Shown: piece by piece, positions 36,318 through 46,535 of the stretch | Layout: each line of letters begins with the position of its first letter | Position numbering within the stretch: the stretch's first letter is position 1 | From: Pseudaquidulcibacter saccharophilus | GTDB lineage: Bacteria > Pseudomonadota > Alphaproteobacteria > Caulobacterales > Aquidulcibacteraceae | NCBI RefSeq assembly: GCF_019455445.1 | Contig: NZ_JAHWUS010000001.1 | Span: forward strand, 744,001-808,000 | Length of the DNA: 64,000 bases | Direction of reading: 5' to 3' | Program-made: the position numbers and the translations under genes | The notes under the pieces: generated by a model | What the model was told of the DNA's origin: nothing | Seen by the model: only the letters and a program-made list of their open reading frames with translations | Databases searched by the model: none

Positions 36318-38015
36318 TTGTCCAAAAAGTTGAATTGTATTGTATCAACTTTAATGAGATGTTATTCAGACCCAATGAATGCACATGCCAAAGCTGAAAG
36401 CTATAAAACCAAATTATTGCGGGGTCTTTTAAAAGACTTTTTGCCGAATTTATTCGCGATTTTGCTTTTCTTTGGTGGCCTTATCTTGCTTTTTTCCGCT
36501 TTTACGCCTGCGGTAAAAGAACGTTTCAATATCCTAAAACTTATTATCCCCATGCCTCTGGTAGAGTTTTCGCACCAATTTGCGATTGTTACCGGAGTAT
36601 TGATGCTATTTATTGCCCGTTCTTTAAGTATGCGAATTGATAGTGCTTATTATGCGACACTATCATTGCTGCTGTTCGGTATTATTGCGGCCATTTTAAA
36701 AGGCTTTGATTATGAAGAAGCCATTATTTTATCATTATTATTCGTGGCAATATTGCCTTTTAAGCGGCTATTCTATCGTAAATCGGCATTATTAAGTAAT
36801 AATTTCAATATCAAATTTATGATTTTGATTGCCCTTGCGCTTGGGGTGATGGTTTATATTGGTTTTTATTCCTATCAACATATTCCTTATTCTGACGAGC
36901 TTTGGTTTGATTTTGAAGAACACCCACAGGCTGGTCGCTTCTTACGTTCATTGCCAATTATGGGGGCTTTGGTTTCTATTATTTTTCTACATCGCATAAT
37001 GACGCGTGGCGCAGATGGTATTGAAAAACCAACACAAGAGGAAATGGAAAAAGTTGGTGAAATCATAAGGACCAGTGATGATTCCGAGGCAGCACTGGCA
37101 ACACTTGGCGACAAGTTCTTTATTTTCGGCAAAGAGCAGAAATCATTTATTATGTATGCGGTTAGAAACCAAATCTGGATTGCGATGGGCGATCCAATTG
37201 GCGATGTATCTGAATTTGCTGATTTGGTATGGAAGTTTCGTGAACAGGCAGATTTGCACGCCGCCAAGGTCGCCTTTTTCCAGGTTAGTGAAAAATATTT
37301 GCCTTTGTATCTTGATATGGGGCTTTCGCTGTCAAAGTTGGGAGAGGAGGCGTGTATTGACACCGAAAACTTCTCACTAACTGGCAAAAAAATGCAAGGG
37401 CTTAGGACAAGCCTTAATCGTCATAAGCGCGAGAATATTGAGTTTTCAGTTGTAAAGCGCGAAAATGTTCCAGAGATTTTAAAAGAATTACGCGCCGTTT
37501 CCGATAATTGGTTGACATCCAAAGAGGCAACTGAAAAGCATTTTTCATTGGGCAATTTTAACGAGCAATATATTTCGCAATTTGATATCGCAATTGCCAA
37601 GTTTGAGGGTAAAATTACGGCTTTTACCAACATTTGGCAAACTGAAAACAAAGAAGAATTTTCAATTGACCTGATGCGCTACCGCAATGATGCAAGCCAT
37701 GGCATTATGGAATATTTGTTCACTTCTTTAATATTGTGGGGGCATGATAACGGCTTCAAAACATTCAGGCTTGGGCTATCTCCGCTTTCAGGGCTAGAAA
37801 ATCATCCGCTTGCGCCGGTTTGGCACCGTGTTGGCAACAGCATTTTCCACCTTGGCAATGACTTTTATAATTTTGAAGGCCTTCATAATTTCAAAGATAA
37901 GTTTAATCCAATTTGGCGTCCGCGTTATTTGGCGGCAAGCTCCGGCCTTGGCTCTGCGGCAGCGCTTTTGGCGGCCACAAGGCTTGTTAATGGCGGAATC
38001 TTAGATTTTTCTTAA
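36318..38015 (+). CDS. MprF/LpiA-type aminoacyl-phosphatidylglycerol synthase-like protein (DUF2156)
   Basis: MprF enzymes add lysine or alanine to phosphatidylglycerol, which lowers membrane negative charge. This protein has about six membrane helices in its first 230 residues, then a DUF2156/GNAT-like catalytic domain: KFFIFGKEQKSFIMYAVRNQIWIAMGDPIGD, SLTGKKMQGLRTSLNRHKRENIEF, DLMRYRNDASHGIMEYLF and the ending HNFKDKFNPIWRPRYLA. The eight-helix flippase half of full-length MprF is missing. The start is uncertain: a TTG at 36318 has AGAAAAG upstream, while ATGs at 36354 and 36375 lack a clear site. Confidence 0.8.
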   Translation: MSKKLNCIVSTLMRCYSDPMNAHAKAESYKTKLLRGLLKDFLPNLFAILLFFGGLILLFSAFTPAVKERFNILKLIIPMPLVEFSHQFAIVTGVLMLFIARSLSMRIDSAYYATLSLLLFGIIAAILKGFDYEEAIILSLLFVAILPFKRLFYRKSALLSNNFNIKFMILIALALGVMVYIGFYSYQHIPYSDELWFDFEEHPQAGRFLRSLPIMGALVSIIFLHRIMTRGADGIEKPTQEEMEKVGEIIRTSDDSEAALATLGDKFFIFGKEQKSFIMYAVRNQIWIAMGDPIGDVSEFADLVWKFREQADLHAAKVAFFQVSEKYLPLYLDMGLSLSKLGEEACIDTENFSLTGKKMQGLRTSLNRHKRENIEFSVVKRENVPEILKELRAVSDNWLTSKEATEKHFSLGNFNEQYISQFDIAIAKFEGKITAFTNIWQTENKEEFSIDLMRYRNDASHGIMEYLFTSLILWGHDNGFKTFRLGLSPLSGLENHPLAPVWHRVGNSIFHLGNDFYNFEGLHNFKDKFNPIWRPRYLAASSGLGSAAALLAATRLVNGGILDFS

Positions 38016-38018
38016 GCG

Positions 38019-38612
38019 TTAATTGTCTTTCAATTTGCGCAAATCATCACGTAATTTTTCCAATTGCGCCTTATAAGATTCAAAATCACCATATTCGACA
38101 AAATTCTTATAATGATCATGCGGGGTTTTGGTTTTCATTGCATGTTTAATTGGGCACCAATATTGTTCGGTGCGCCCCGCAACTTCGCGACCATAAGCCA
38201 TAAGGCCGTTGCCATATCCACAATATACACAATTGATTTTTTCAATAATATTTAAATAATCAAGATATTGTCTGTCTATTACAATGTATTTTGAACGTTT
38301 AACCCGTGGGATTTGCCATGCGGTAAAACAGCAAAGTTGGTAAACGCCCAAGGCAATGTCAAGAATTACAAATGGTATAATCATGCCATAGATAATTGGT
38401 GCGGTTATAATTGTGGCGAATTTTGATTTGAAGATATACTTATCAATTCCGATTTTAACTTTGCGTTGGGCTTTTTTTGTTGCCTCATCAAAAACCGCTT
38501 TGCCATCTTGAATACCTTGATAAAATTTTGCTTTTTTCGCTTCTATTGTGGTTTCTATTTCATCTTCAAGAGTTTTAAGTTTTTGAATTAATATTTCAAT
38601 TTCATCAGACAT
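38019..38612 (-). CDS. Conserved membrane protein with Cys-x2-Cys motif, function unknown
   Basis: The 197-residue protein begins with a charged coiled-coil segment (EIEILIQKLKTLEDEIETTI), then a hydrophobic hairpin (TIITAPIIYGMIIPFVILDIALGVYQLCCF) and a soluble part with INCVYCGYGNGLMAYGREVAG and EQYWCPIKHA. C128, C131, C153 and H157 could form a metal site. The C-terminus is again coiled-coil-like. I recognise the C-Y-C-G-Y-x-N-G pattern as conserved but know no function. The start at 38612 has only a weak GGT upstream, and a longer frame runs to 38666. It ends three bases after the convergent MprF-like gene. Confidence 0.6.
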   Translation of the reverse strand: MSDEIEILIQKLKTLEDEIETTIEAKKAKFYQGIQDGKAVFDEATKKAQRKVKIGIDKYIFKSKFATIITAPIIYGMIIPFVILDIALGVYQLCCFTAWQIPRVKRSKYIVIDRQYLDYLNIIEKINCVYCGYGNGLMAYGREVAGRTEQYWCPIKHAMKTKTPHDHYKNFVEYGDFESYKAQLEKLRDDLRKLKDN

Positions 38613-38719
38613 TTTTGATATACCATAGTAATTTTTTCGATTATCAATTGTTAAATGGTTTTGCACAATTGTATAGTGCCCAATAATAAAAAACTAATTA
38701 TCAAAAAGAGGGAATCCAT

Positions 38720-40240
38720 TTGAATATAATACCTTTTACCCTGTTGGATTGGGCAATTATTGCGCTTTTTTTCATTGGTTTGACCTTGTTTGGTATCCTG
38801 TTGCAAAGGCACGACGGAAAAGAGGTAAAGACCGAGGCTGATTATTTTCTTGCCGGGCGCAAAATCCCTGCATGGCTTGCGGCAATTTCAACCATCGCAA
38901 CTATGCAGTCTGCTGCAACCTTTCTTGGTGTCCCTGATTTTGGGTTTAAGGGTGATTATACTTATCTAAGCACAAATATTGGGACAATAATTGGTGCAAT
39001 CTTTGTGGGTGTGGTTTTAATTCCACGCTTTTACGCCGAAAAAATATCTACCGTTTATGAATTGTTGGAAATCAAATATTCAAAAGCTGCAATGCGCGCA
39101 GCAGGTGCGATGTTTTTAATTGGGCGGGTATTGGCAGAAGGTTCAAGAATTTATCTTGCGGCAATCGCCGTTTCAATGATTATTTTTGGCGATATTTCAT
39201 TTGAAAAAATCGCGATTGCCTCGTCTTTAATTATTGTTTTCAGCTTTGCGATTTGTTTCTTTGGCGGTCTAAAAAGCGTAATCTGGACCGATTTTATCCT
39301 ATTCATAATCTATATCGGGGTTGCTATTGGTTCGATATTTTATTTATTGCATCTTATAAACCTGCCGGTTGGCGATATAATTGCAAAATTAAAACCAGAA
39401 GACGGAGTTGATAAAACCCGTATTTTTAATCTAACAACGGATTTTAAAACCCCATTTTCACTCTGGGCAATTGTGTTTGGTATGTCATTATTATCGCTTG
39501 CAAGTTTTGGCTTGGATCAAGACATAACGCAACGGTTGCTGGCCTCAAAGGATGCAAAAACGGGTATAAAAAGCCTTTATAGCGCTGCAATTTATACAAT
39601 TCCAATTGTGTCAATTTTCTTGATAATCGGTTCATTGCTTTATGTTTTTTATAGTAATGCCAGCGCGCCAGTTTCAAAGTTTAAGGGTGAGAATATATCA
39701 GTATTTATGTATTTTATCCTAACCGAAATTCCGGTTGGTTTGCGCGCAATGGCTGTGGTTGGGGTATTGTCGGCGGCAATTTCAACGGTAAATTCTGCCT
39801 TAAATTCAATGTCTTCTGTAATGATACAAGATTTTTACAAGCCGCTTGTTGCGCCTAAAAACTATCCAGAGCATCATTTCATAAAGGCCGGCATGGTTGG
39901 GATGTTGATTGTATCTATTGTTTTGCTTGGCATGGCGATTTTGTCCTATGTTTGGCAAAAAGCAACGGATATCCCATTCCTTGAGTTTGTATTAGGTGTC
40001 ATGACATTTGCCTATGCAGGGTTATTGGGTGTTTATTTTGCCGCCATTTTTACCAAGCGTGGCAATACGATTTCAATTATCGCTGCTCTAATTGGTGGGT
40101 TTGTATTTATTGCCCTTCTTCAGCCATATATTGGCAAACCACTTGGGATACCGCAAACCTTGCTTACTCTTGCATTCCCATGGAAACTTTTACTGGGGAG
40201 TAGTGTATCATTCCTTGTGGCAATAAGCGTAAAAAATTGA
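38720..40240 (+). CDS. Sodium:solute symporter (SSF family)
   Basis: This is a sodium-coupled importer with about 13 membrane helices over 506 residues. It has SSF features: EADYFLAGRKIPAWLAAISTIATMQSAATFLGVP (helix 1-2), the GGLKSVIWTDFILFIIYIG segment, SFGLDQDITQRLLASKDAKTG and AAISTVNSALNSMSSVMIQDFYKP. The ASKDAKTG and SALNSMSSVMIQD segments are typical of SGLT/sialate/proline-like transporters. The substrate cannot be assigned. It starts with TTG, with AGAGGG seven bases upstream. Confidence 0.88.
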   Translation: MNIIPFTLLDWAIIALFFIGLTLFGILLQRHDGKEVKTEADYFLAGRKIPAWLAAISTIATMQSAATFLGVPDFGFKGDYTYLSTNIGTIIGAIFVGVVLIPRFYAEKISTVYELLEIKYSKAAMRAAGAMFLIGRVLAEGSRIYLAAIAVSMIIFGDISFEKIAIASSLIIVFSFAICFFGGLKSVIWTDFILFIIYIGVAIGSIFYLLHLINLPVGDIIAKLKPEDGVDKTRIFNLTTDFKTPFSLWAIVFGMSLLSLASFGLDQDITQRLLASKDAKTGIKSLYSAAIYTIPIVSIFLIIGSLLYVFYSNASAPVSKFKGENISVFMYFILTEIPVGLRAMAVVGVLSAAISTVNSALNSMSSVMIQDFYKPLVAPKNYPEHHFIKAGMVGMLIVSIVLLGMAILSYVWQKATDIPFLEFVLGVMTFAYAGLLGVYFAAIFTKRGNTISIIAALIGGFVFIALLQPYIGKPLGIPQTLLTLAFPWKLLLGSSVSFLVAISVKN

Positions 40241-40372
40241 AAATAAAATAATTTTATACTTAATAAAAAGTAAATTTAAGGCATAAAATCAACCTGTTTC
40301 CATAAAGCCCAAAAAAACTAATTTGCATTATATTAGATTTGTTGAATGGACTTATATATACTGGGGACGGGG

Positions 40373-42133
40373 TTGAAAAAGAAAAACATTCGGGGCAATG
40401 TTGCGCTGATATTTAGTGTTGCCGCAGGCGCAATCGCATCCGCATTATCGGCAACCATTGAATTAACACGTATCTCATACGCACACTCATCACTTCAGGC
40501 CGCAAACGATGCGGCATTGCTTGATGTCGCTGTTGCTGGCGGTGAAATAAATGCCGCGAATAATAAAAAAGTTGAAAACAATATTGCAACCCAAATTTCT
40601 GGCGGGATTATTTATGAGCCGTCATCAAATTTGTCAGAAGTGAACGAAAACGGCGTTAATCAATTAAAGCTGCATACAATTGCCAAAGTAAAACCATTTT
40701 TAGGGCAATTATTAGGCTTTAATTATTATGACGTTAGCGTTGATTCACAAGTTGTAACCGATGGGGCAGGAGCCGAAGTTGTTTTTGTTCTTGATACCAC
40801 TGCGTCAATGGCAGACAATTCCCGTATGACAAATCTTAAATCTGCGATGAATGATGTTTTGTCGAATATGATTAATTCGTCTGGCGTCAATTTTAATGAC
40901 GTAAAAGTTGGAATTGTTCCGTTTAATACACAGGTAAAAGTTGCCCCATCTACCTCATACGGATGGGTTGATTATGGCAAAGCCAATAATTTCCAATATT
41001 GTGATTATACAGATTCAAGCCGCCCAATTTGGCCTGCTTGTCCTACTTATTTCTGGAATTTGGATATTGTTTGTAATGATGCGCCAGATGAGAATAGCTG
41101 TCGTAGCACGGCAAAATTTTATGATCGTCCAATTTGGGATTATGCTGGCCGTCATTATTATGAACAGGTTGTAGTCGCGAATTATTTCGATGGTAGTCAA
41201 TATAAAATCAATAAGCACACTATAACAGGATGGTGGACAGATTCTGTTTATACACTTGTATCAACTGATGAGGCCGGTGCCCATTATGCGTGGGTTGGCG
41301 GCTCAAGTGGAATAGACAATGATGCACAAACTTCGGTAACAAGTGCCAATCTCGTTCCATATAACCAAATCCCAACATATAATGATGGCGGCATAAAGAA
41401 TTATGCCTCTATGGATCCATTTGGTTTTGATTTACGGTATCAAGATGGAACTGGTGATGTGTGGTTTCCTGATGGATATGGTGCTTCAAGCGGAATTGAT
41501 AAAACCTATTCGGTTTATAATACCAATGTTCGTCGTATGATAACACCACCTTCAAGCGATCATAAGTCTGAATGGAAAGGCTGCATAATTGATAGAAATC
41601 AGGATTACGATGTAAATGCCAAACCGGCAGATGCCGCGAAGCCTGATTCATTATATCCTGCACGTAGTTGTAAAAATGAGCCATTGGAAGCCGTGTTACC
41701 ACTTACAAGTGATATCAATAGTGCAAAGGATAAAATTGCCGCATTACAGCCTGCTGGTTATACAAATATTACTATCGGCATTCAGTTTGGTATGGAGTTA
41801 TTAAGCCCTGAGGCACCATATACCGAAGGCGTGGCATTTAAAGATAAAACTAGAAAAAAATATATGATTATCGTAACCGATGGCGAGAATAACAATAATA
41901 AATTTTCTTCTAATAAGGCCGATGTTGACGCGCGAACTGCACTTGCTTGCCAAAATGCCAAAGATGTTGGTATCACCCTATTTGTAGTAAGGCTTGAAGA
42001 GGGTGACCAAAACCTTCTAAGCCAGTGTGCAACAAAAAAAGAGTATTTTTATGACGTAACCTCGGCAAGTGGCCTCGGAGAAACCATGAAAAAAATGTTC
42101 AAATCCATTAGCAAGTTAAGAATTGCAAAATAA
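40373..42133 (+). CDS. TadG-like protein with von Willebrand factor A domain
   Basis: This is a predicted inner-membrane-anchored, exported protein of the TadE/TadG pseudopilin-like class. The N-terminus has the Flp/TadG pattern RGNVALIFSVAAGAIASALSATIELTRISYAHSSLQAANDAALLDVA. A vWA fold follows, with metal site D-T-T-A-S (residues 141-145) and IVTDGEN later. A long insertion rich in Tyr, Trp, Asp and Cys (about residues 200-430) splits the vWA domain. I prefer the TTG at 40373 (GGGGACGGGG upstream, M-K-K-K-N start); an ATG at 40346 is possible. No other tad genes are in the window. Confidence 0.72.
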   Translation: MKKKNIRGNVALIFSVAAGAIASALSATIELTRISYAHSSLQAANDAALLDVAVAGGEINAANNKKVENNIATQISGGIIYEPSSNLSEVNENGVNQLKLHTIAKVKPFLGQLLGFNYYDVSVDSQVVTDGAGAEVVFVLDTTASMADNSRMTNLKSAMNDVLSNMINSSGVNFNDVKVGIVPFNTQVKVAPSTSYGWVDYGKANNFQYCDYTDSSRPIWPACPTYFWNLDIVCNDAPDENSCRSTAKFYDRPIWDYAGRHYYEQVVVANYFDGSQYKINKHTITGWWTDSVYTLVSTDEAGAHYAWVGGSSGIDNDAQTSVTSANLVPYNQIPTYNDGGIKNYASMDPFGFDLRYQDGTGDVWFPDGYGASSGIDKTYSVYNTNVRRMITPPSSDHKSEWKGCIIDRNQDYDVNAKPADAAKPDSLYPARSCKNEPLEAVLPLTSDINSAKDKIAALQPAGYTNITIGIQFGMELLSPEAPYTEGVAFKDKTRKKYMIIVTDGENNNNKFSSNKADVDARTALACQNAKDVGITLFVVRLEEGDQNLLSQCATKKEYFYDVTSASGLGETMKKMFKSISKLRIAK

Positions 42134-42189
42134 GCGATTGGCTTATTTTAAGTCTTGAGCCTGTGGCTAAAATATCGTAAGCCGCACTT

Positions 42190-42849
42190 ATGACCTATAA
42201 ACATAGTATTCTGGTTAAAATCTGTGGTCTAAAAACCAAGGCGGCAGTGCGTGCGGCAATTGAAAATGGTGCAGATTTTATTGGTCTGGTCTTTTTTGAA
42301 AAATCCCCGCGCAATATTGGCTATGAAGATGCATATGAACTTGTGAAATATGCCAAAAACATTTCAGAAAACGTGGAGGTCGTTGCTGTTACTGTTGCAC
42401 CAGATGATGAAATGCTACGCAAGCTCAAAGAGATTGGCATTAATTGGATACAATTGCATAAGATTGACGCCGTCACTAGGCTTGATGAAATTCGTGCGAT
42501 TGGTTTCAAAACTATGCTTGCCTTTGGGATTTCTGCAAAAGAAGATTTAGAACAAATTGTCCAGTTTGACGGTATCGCCGATTATATACTTTTTGATGCC
42601 AAGGCACCAAAGGGCGCAACCAATGAAGGTGGTTTTGGCATTTCATTCGATTGGGATATCTTAAAAGACTTGAAAACTAAATCCCCTTGGATTTTATCTG
42701 GTGGTTTAACGCCATTGAATGTTGTGCGGGCAATTGCTGCAACAAATGCAGATTTTGTCGATGTTTCATCTGGAATTGAATCCGCATTGGGAATAAAGGA
42801 CATCACGAAAATCGAAAACTTTCTTAAAGCTGTAAAAGGGCCAAAATAG
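42190..42849 (+). CDS. trpF: Phosphoribosylanthranilate isomerase
   Basis: TrpF converts phosphoribosylanthranilate to CdRP in tryptophan synthesis. The 219-residue TIM barrel shows [34 protein letters not shown] (catalytic Cys), [30 protein letters not shown] (catalytic Asp) and [23 protein letters not shown]. It is the first gene of trpF-trpB-trpA-accD; trpB begins 14 bases later. Confidence 0.96.
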   Translation: MTYKHSILVKICGLKTKAAVRAAIENGADFIGLVFFEKSPRNIGYEDAYELVKYAKNISENVEVVAVTVAPDDEMLRKLKEIGINWIQLHKIDAVTRLDEIRAIGFKTMLAFGISAKEDLEQIVQFDGIADYILFDAKAPKGATNEGGFGISFDWDILKDLKTKSPWILSGGLTPLNVVRAIAATNADFVDVSSGIESALGIKDITKIENFLKAVKGPK

Positions 42850-42863
42850 TAAAGGTTAATATT

Positions 42864-44087
42864 GTGAACAAACAACTTCATAATGACTGGAGTGCTTATC
42901 CAGATGAAAATGGTCGCTTTGGGCAATTTGGTGGGCGTTTTGTTGCCGAAACCCTTATGCCGAACATTTTGGCACTCGAAGAAGCGTATAATAAATATAA
43001 GGATGATGAGGATTTTAAGACCGAATTTTCAGGGCTAATGACCCATTATGTCGGTCGCCCAAGTCCTTTGTATTTTGCAGAACGCTTGACCGAATATTAT
43101 GGTGGCGCAAAAATTTATTTTAAGCGTGAGGAATTGAACCATACCGGCGCCCACAAAATTAATAATTGTTTGGGGCAAATATTGTTGGCAAAACGCATGG
43201 GCAAAACCCGTATTATTGCGGAAACTGGCGCTGGTCAGCATGGTGTCGCAACCGCAACAGTATGTGCGCGCTTTGGTTTGCCTTGTATGGTTTATATGGG
43301 TGCAAAGGATGTTGAGCGCCAAAGCCCTAACGTTTTCCGTATGAAGTTATTGGGTGCAGAAGTTAATCCTGTAACATCAGGCACGCAAACTTTAAAAGAT
43401 GCAATGAATGAAGCATTACGTGATTGGGTGTCGAATCCACACGATACATTCTACATAATTGGTACTGCGGCTGGCCCGCACCCATATCCACAAATGGTTC
43501 GCGATTTCCAAAGCGTTATTGGTAAAGAAGCCAAAGAGCAGATTTTGGCTGCCGAAGGTCGACTTCCTGATGCCGTTGTTGCTTGTATTGGCGGTGGTTC
43601 AAATGCGCTTGGTTTATTCCATCCATTCTTGAATGAAGAAAATGTGAAGATTTATGGTATTGAGGCTGCAGGTCTTGGTCTTGATACTGATAAACATGCC
43701 GCTGCGATGGCGGGCGGTCGTCCTGGTGTACTTCATGGTAACCGTACCTATTTATTGCAAGATGACGATGGGCAGATTTTGGACGCACACTCAATCTCTG
43801 CGGGGCTTGATTATCCTGGTGTCGGGCCGGAATTGTCATTCTTAAAAGATACTGGTCGTGCGACCTATCTTTCAACTACTGATGATGAGGCATTAGAGGC
43901 ATTCCAGCTTTGCTCTCGCCTAGAGGGGATTTTACCTGCATTAGAGCCATCACACGCATTGGCACGTATTGGTGAAATTGCCAAAGATATCGGCAAAGGT
44001 GGTGTTGTCGTCCTTAATATTTCGGGTCGTGGAGACAAGGATATTTTTACAATTGCCAATGCCATTGGCGCGAACATCGGGGGATAA
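42864..44087 (+). CDS. trpB: Tryptophan synthase beta chain
   Basis: TrpB condenses indole, delivered from TrpA, with serine using PLP. The 407-residue protein has [14 protein letters not shown], the PLP-lysine motif [25 protein letters not shown], the phosphate loop [10 protein letters not shown], and EPSHALA. The start is GTG with AAAGG upstream. One base separates its stop from the trpA start. Confidence 0.97.
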   Translation: MNKQLHNDWSAYPDENGRFGQFGGRFVAETLMPNILALEEAYNKYKDDEDFKTEFSGLMTHYVGRPSPLYFAERLTEYYGGAKIYFKREELNHTGAHKINNCLGQILLAKRMGKTRIIAETGAGQHGVATATVCARFGLPCMVYMGAKDVERQSPNVFRMKLLGAEVNPVTSGTQTLKDAMNEALRDWVSNPHDTFYIIGTAAGPHPYPQMVRDFQSVIGKEAKEQILAAEGRLPDAVVACIGGGSNALGLFHPFLNEENVKIYGIEAAGLGLDTDKHAAAMAGGRPGVLHGNRTYLLQDDDGQILDAHSISAGLDYPGVGPELSFLKDTGRATYLSTTDDEALEAFQLCSRLEGILPALEPSHALARIGEIAKDIGKGGVVVLNISGRGDKDIFTIANAIGANIGG

Positions 44088-44088
44088 T

Positions 44089-44901
44089 ATGCCAATAAGC
44101 AGAATTTCAAAAGTTTTTGAAAATGCCAAGGCGGAAAATCGCGCTGCATTGGTTCTTTATACAATGGCGGGCGATCCAACCCCTGAATTATCAGCAAATA
44201 TCCTAGAGGCAGTTGCCGAAGGTGGTGCAGATATAATCGAAATTGGCTTCCCATTTTCTGATCCAATGGCAGACGGTATTTCAATTCAAAAGGCGGCAAT
44301 TCGCGCACTTGAAAACAAAATGACGCTTAAGAAAACTTTTGACCTTGTCAAAGATTTTCGCACTAAAAATCAAAATACTGCGATTGTGCTTATGGGTTAT
44401 TTAAACCCTATTGAGAGCATGGGATACACGAAATTCGCGCAAAATTGTGCTGATTGTGGGGTTGATGGTGTGATTGCAGTTGATGCGCCGCCAGAAGAAG
44501 ATATGGAGCTGCGCACTGGCTTAAAGGCAAATGATGTTGCATTAATCCGCCTTGCAACGCCAACGACTGACGCGCACCGTCTTGAAAAAGTTGTCGAAGA
44601 TATTTCTGGCTTTGTTTATTATGTTTCGGTTGCCGGCGTTACGGGAACCAAGGCAATTGATACAGATGCCATAAAAGACAAAGTCGGACAGGTGAAAGAT
44701 GCGGCAAAATTACCGGTTGCTATTGGCTTTGGCATACGTACAGAAGAGGCGGCACATAACACTGCACAGCTTGCGGATGGTATTGTTATCGGTGCCGCAC
44801 TTGTCGATACAATTTTTAACGCTTATAAAGATGGTAATGATTGTGTAAAAATCGCCAAAGATTTTGCAACGCGCATGAAAAATGCGGCAGTTAAAAACTA
44901 G
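44089..44901 (+). CDS. trpA: Tryptophan synthase alpha chain
   Basis: TrpA cleaves indole-3-glycerol phosphate to indole and passes indole to TrpB. The 270-residue TIM barrel has the catalytic region [20 protein letters not shown] (Glu and Asp), [27 protein letters not shown], and [17 protein letters not shown] start it at the ATG at 44089, with GGGGGAT upstream. A longer frame to 43969 lies inside trpB and is rejected. Confidence 0.97.
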   Translation: MPISRISKVFENAKAENRAALVLYTMAGDPTPELSANILEAVAEGGADIIEIGFPFSDPMADGISIQKAAIRALENKMTLKKTFDLVKDFRTKNQNTAIVLMGYLNPIESMGYTKFAQNCADCGVDGVIAVDAPPEEDMELRTGLKANDVALIRLATPTTDAHRLEKVVEDISGFVYYVSVAGVTGTKAIDTDAIKDKVGQVKDAAKLPVAIGFGIRTEEAAHNTAQLADGIVIGAALVDTIFNAYKDGNDCVKIAKDFATRMKNAAVKN

Positions 44902-44918
44902 AAAATGGGGTTATAGAT

Positions 44919-45779
44919 TTGAGTTGGTTAGACAGAATTCGTCCCGGTATCAATAAATTACTTAAAAAGAAAACAAACGATACACCTGATAACTTGTGGG
45001 TTAAATGCCCAGATACTGGCGAAATGCTTTACCGCGCCGATTTGGAAGCGAAATTATGGGTTACGCCATCTGGTCGCCATATGCGTATTAATGGTGAAAC
45101 CCGCCTTAAGCAGCTTTTCGACAATAGCCAATATGAAGCAATTGATTTGCCGGAAGTGGTTGAAGATCCCCTAAAATTCAAAGACGACAAAAAATATGTG
45201 GATCGCCTAAAGGCGGCACGCGCGGCAAATAATGCGCGTGACTGCATGTCTATCGGTTATGGGAAAATCAAAGGCAATGATGTTGTTGTCATCGTGCAGG
45301 ATTTTTCATTCATGGGTGGCTCGCTTGGCATGGCTGCCGGTGAGGCGTTTATCAAGGCCGCGGAAACTGCGGTTGCAAAAAACTGCGGCATGATTTGTGT
45401 AACTGCTGCGGGTGGTGCAAGGATGCAAGAGGGGATTTTATCCCTAATGCAAATGCCGCGCACAACATTGGCAATTGATTCATTACGCGATGCGGCATTG
45501 CCATATATCGTGCTTTTGACCGATCCAACAACTGGCGGTGTTACTGCTTCTTATGCAATGCTTGGTGATATTCATATTGCAGAGCCGGGTGCATTAATTG
45601 GCTTTGCCGGCCCGCGTGTTATCGAACAAACCATACGTCAAAAACTTCCACCAGGCTTCCAACGTTCTGAATATTTGAAAGAGCATGGTATGGTTGATAT
45701 TGTGGTTCATCGCGCCGATTTGCGTGAAACTTTTGGCAAATTGCTTGGAATGTTAAAGCCACAGGCCAAAGCAGCGTAA
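44919..45779 (+). CDS. accD: Acetyl-CoA carboxylase carboxyltransferase subunit beta, zinc-ribbon-degenerate
   Basis: AccD with AccA transfers CO2 from biotin to acetyl-CoA to form malonyl-CoA. The 286-residue protein has the carboxyltransferase core [47 protein letters not shown] and [37 protein letters not shown]. The N-terminal zinc ribbon normally has four Cys, but here only C30 ([12 protein letters not shown]) remains and the second pair reads VTPSGRH. Such loss is familiar in alphaproteobacteria. It starts at TTG, 17 bases after trpA. Its stop abuts the convergent bufC-like stop. folC does not follow. Confidence 0.95.
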   Translation: MSWLDRIRPGINKLLKKKTNDTPDNLWVKCPDTGEMLYRADLEAKLWVTPSGRHMRINGETRLKQLFDNSQYEAIDLPEVVEDPLKFKDDKKYVDRLKAARAANNARDCMSIGYGKIKGNDVVVIVQDFSFMGGSLGMAAGEAFIKAAETAVAKNCGMICVTAAGGARMQEGILSLMQMPRTTLAIDSLRDAALPYIVLLTDPTTGGVTASYAMLGDIHIAEPGALIGFAGPRVIEQTIRQKLPPGFQRSEYLKEHGMVDIVVHRADLRETFGKLLGMLKPQAKAA

Positions 45780-46535
45780 TTAAAAAACAAATAAACCATT
45801 TTCACAGGCATAGGCGAAATTCGCCTGTGCCTTTTGTGTATTGGACACTTGGGAAATTGCGTTATCAATCGCGCTTGTAATATTGTTATGTGCCATATTT
45901 TCAATGATTTTATGGATAATACCGTCATCAATCATCATTAAGATTTCAAAACTTTGCCCCTGCCATAGGATTATTTTTTGTGACGTAATTTTAAATTCAA
46001 AATCTTTTAGGCAATCTGATTTTATACATTGAAAAAGACTAAATGCATTGGTTTGGCAATCAATGACTTTTACAGATTGCGTAGTCTTTATGCTTTGCAC
46101 ACCATCATTGGAAATTTCATTATTGAATCCATTAAAATCTAGATGGTTTTCATATGGCGCAAGTTCGCACAAATATTTTGCCCATTCAATTTTTGCCAAA
46201 TCGACAAGTAATGGCGTTATTTCGCCAAAATCATTGCTAGATAAAAATTCGGCAAATTCGGCACCGTAAAGGGTAACATTGCCGATTTCCAAAGGATGTT
46301 TTTTGACGAAAATGGATGAAAAATGTTCAAAATCGTCGCCAATTATTTGCGCGCAATATGGATATTTATCTTTTAATATATTGCCCAATATAAGGCGGCA
46401 ATTATTTATATAAATCCCCATATTGGGCTGGTATTTTTCATCTGCCAAAAATGGATTAAAGCTTTTGTCATGAAAATAAATTTCATTCATAAAGGCAGAT
46501 TGGAATTTTGCTAATTCATCATCAGGCATGCTCAT
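45780..46535 (-). CDS. bufC: BufC/HvfC-type DUF2063 protein, partner of the DUF692 enzyme
   Basis: Proteins of this family accompany DUF692 iron oxygenases and are thought to recruit the RiPP precursor. The N-terminal DUF2063 region reads ELAKFQSAFMNEIYFHDKSFNPFLADEKYQPNMGIYINNCRLILGNILKDKYPYCAQIIGDDFEHFSSIFVKKHPLE. The C-terminal half (from about residue 115) is the less conserved beta domain. I use the ATG at 46535, which overlaps bufB by 14 bases; an ATG six bases later is equally possible. The gene is AT-rich like its neighbours. Symbol given by context and family. Confidence 0.78.
   Translation of the reverse strand: MSMPDDELAKFQSAFMNEIYFHDKSFNPFLADEKYQPNMGIYINNCRLILGNILKDKYPYCAQIIGDDFEHFSSIFVKKHPLEIGNVTLYGAEFAEFLSSNDFGEITPLLVDLAKIEWAKYLCELAPYENHLDFNGFNNEISNDGVQSIKTTQSVKVIDCQTNAFSLFQCIKSDCLKDFEFKITSQKIILWQGQSFEILMMIDDGIIHKIIENMAHNNITSAIDNAISQVSNTQKAQANFAYACENGLFVF

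Noticed and set aside
36887-37387. 166-codon frame antisense to the MprF-like gene
   Set aside because: It is low-complexity, Ser-rich and fully inside a conserved coding region; a shadow frame.
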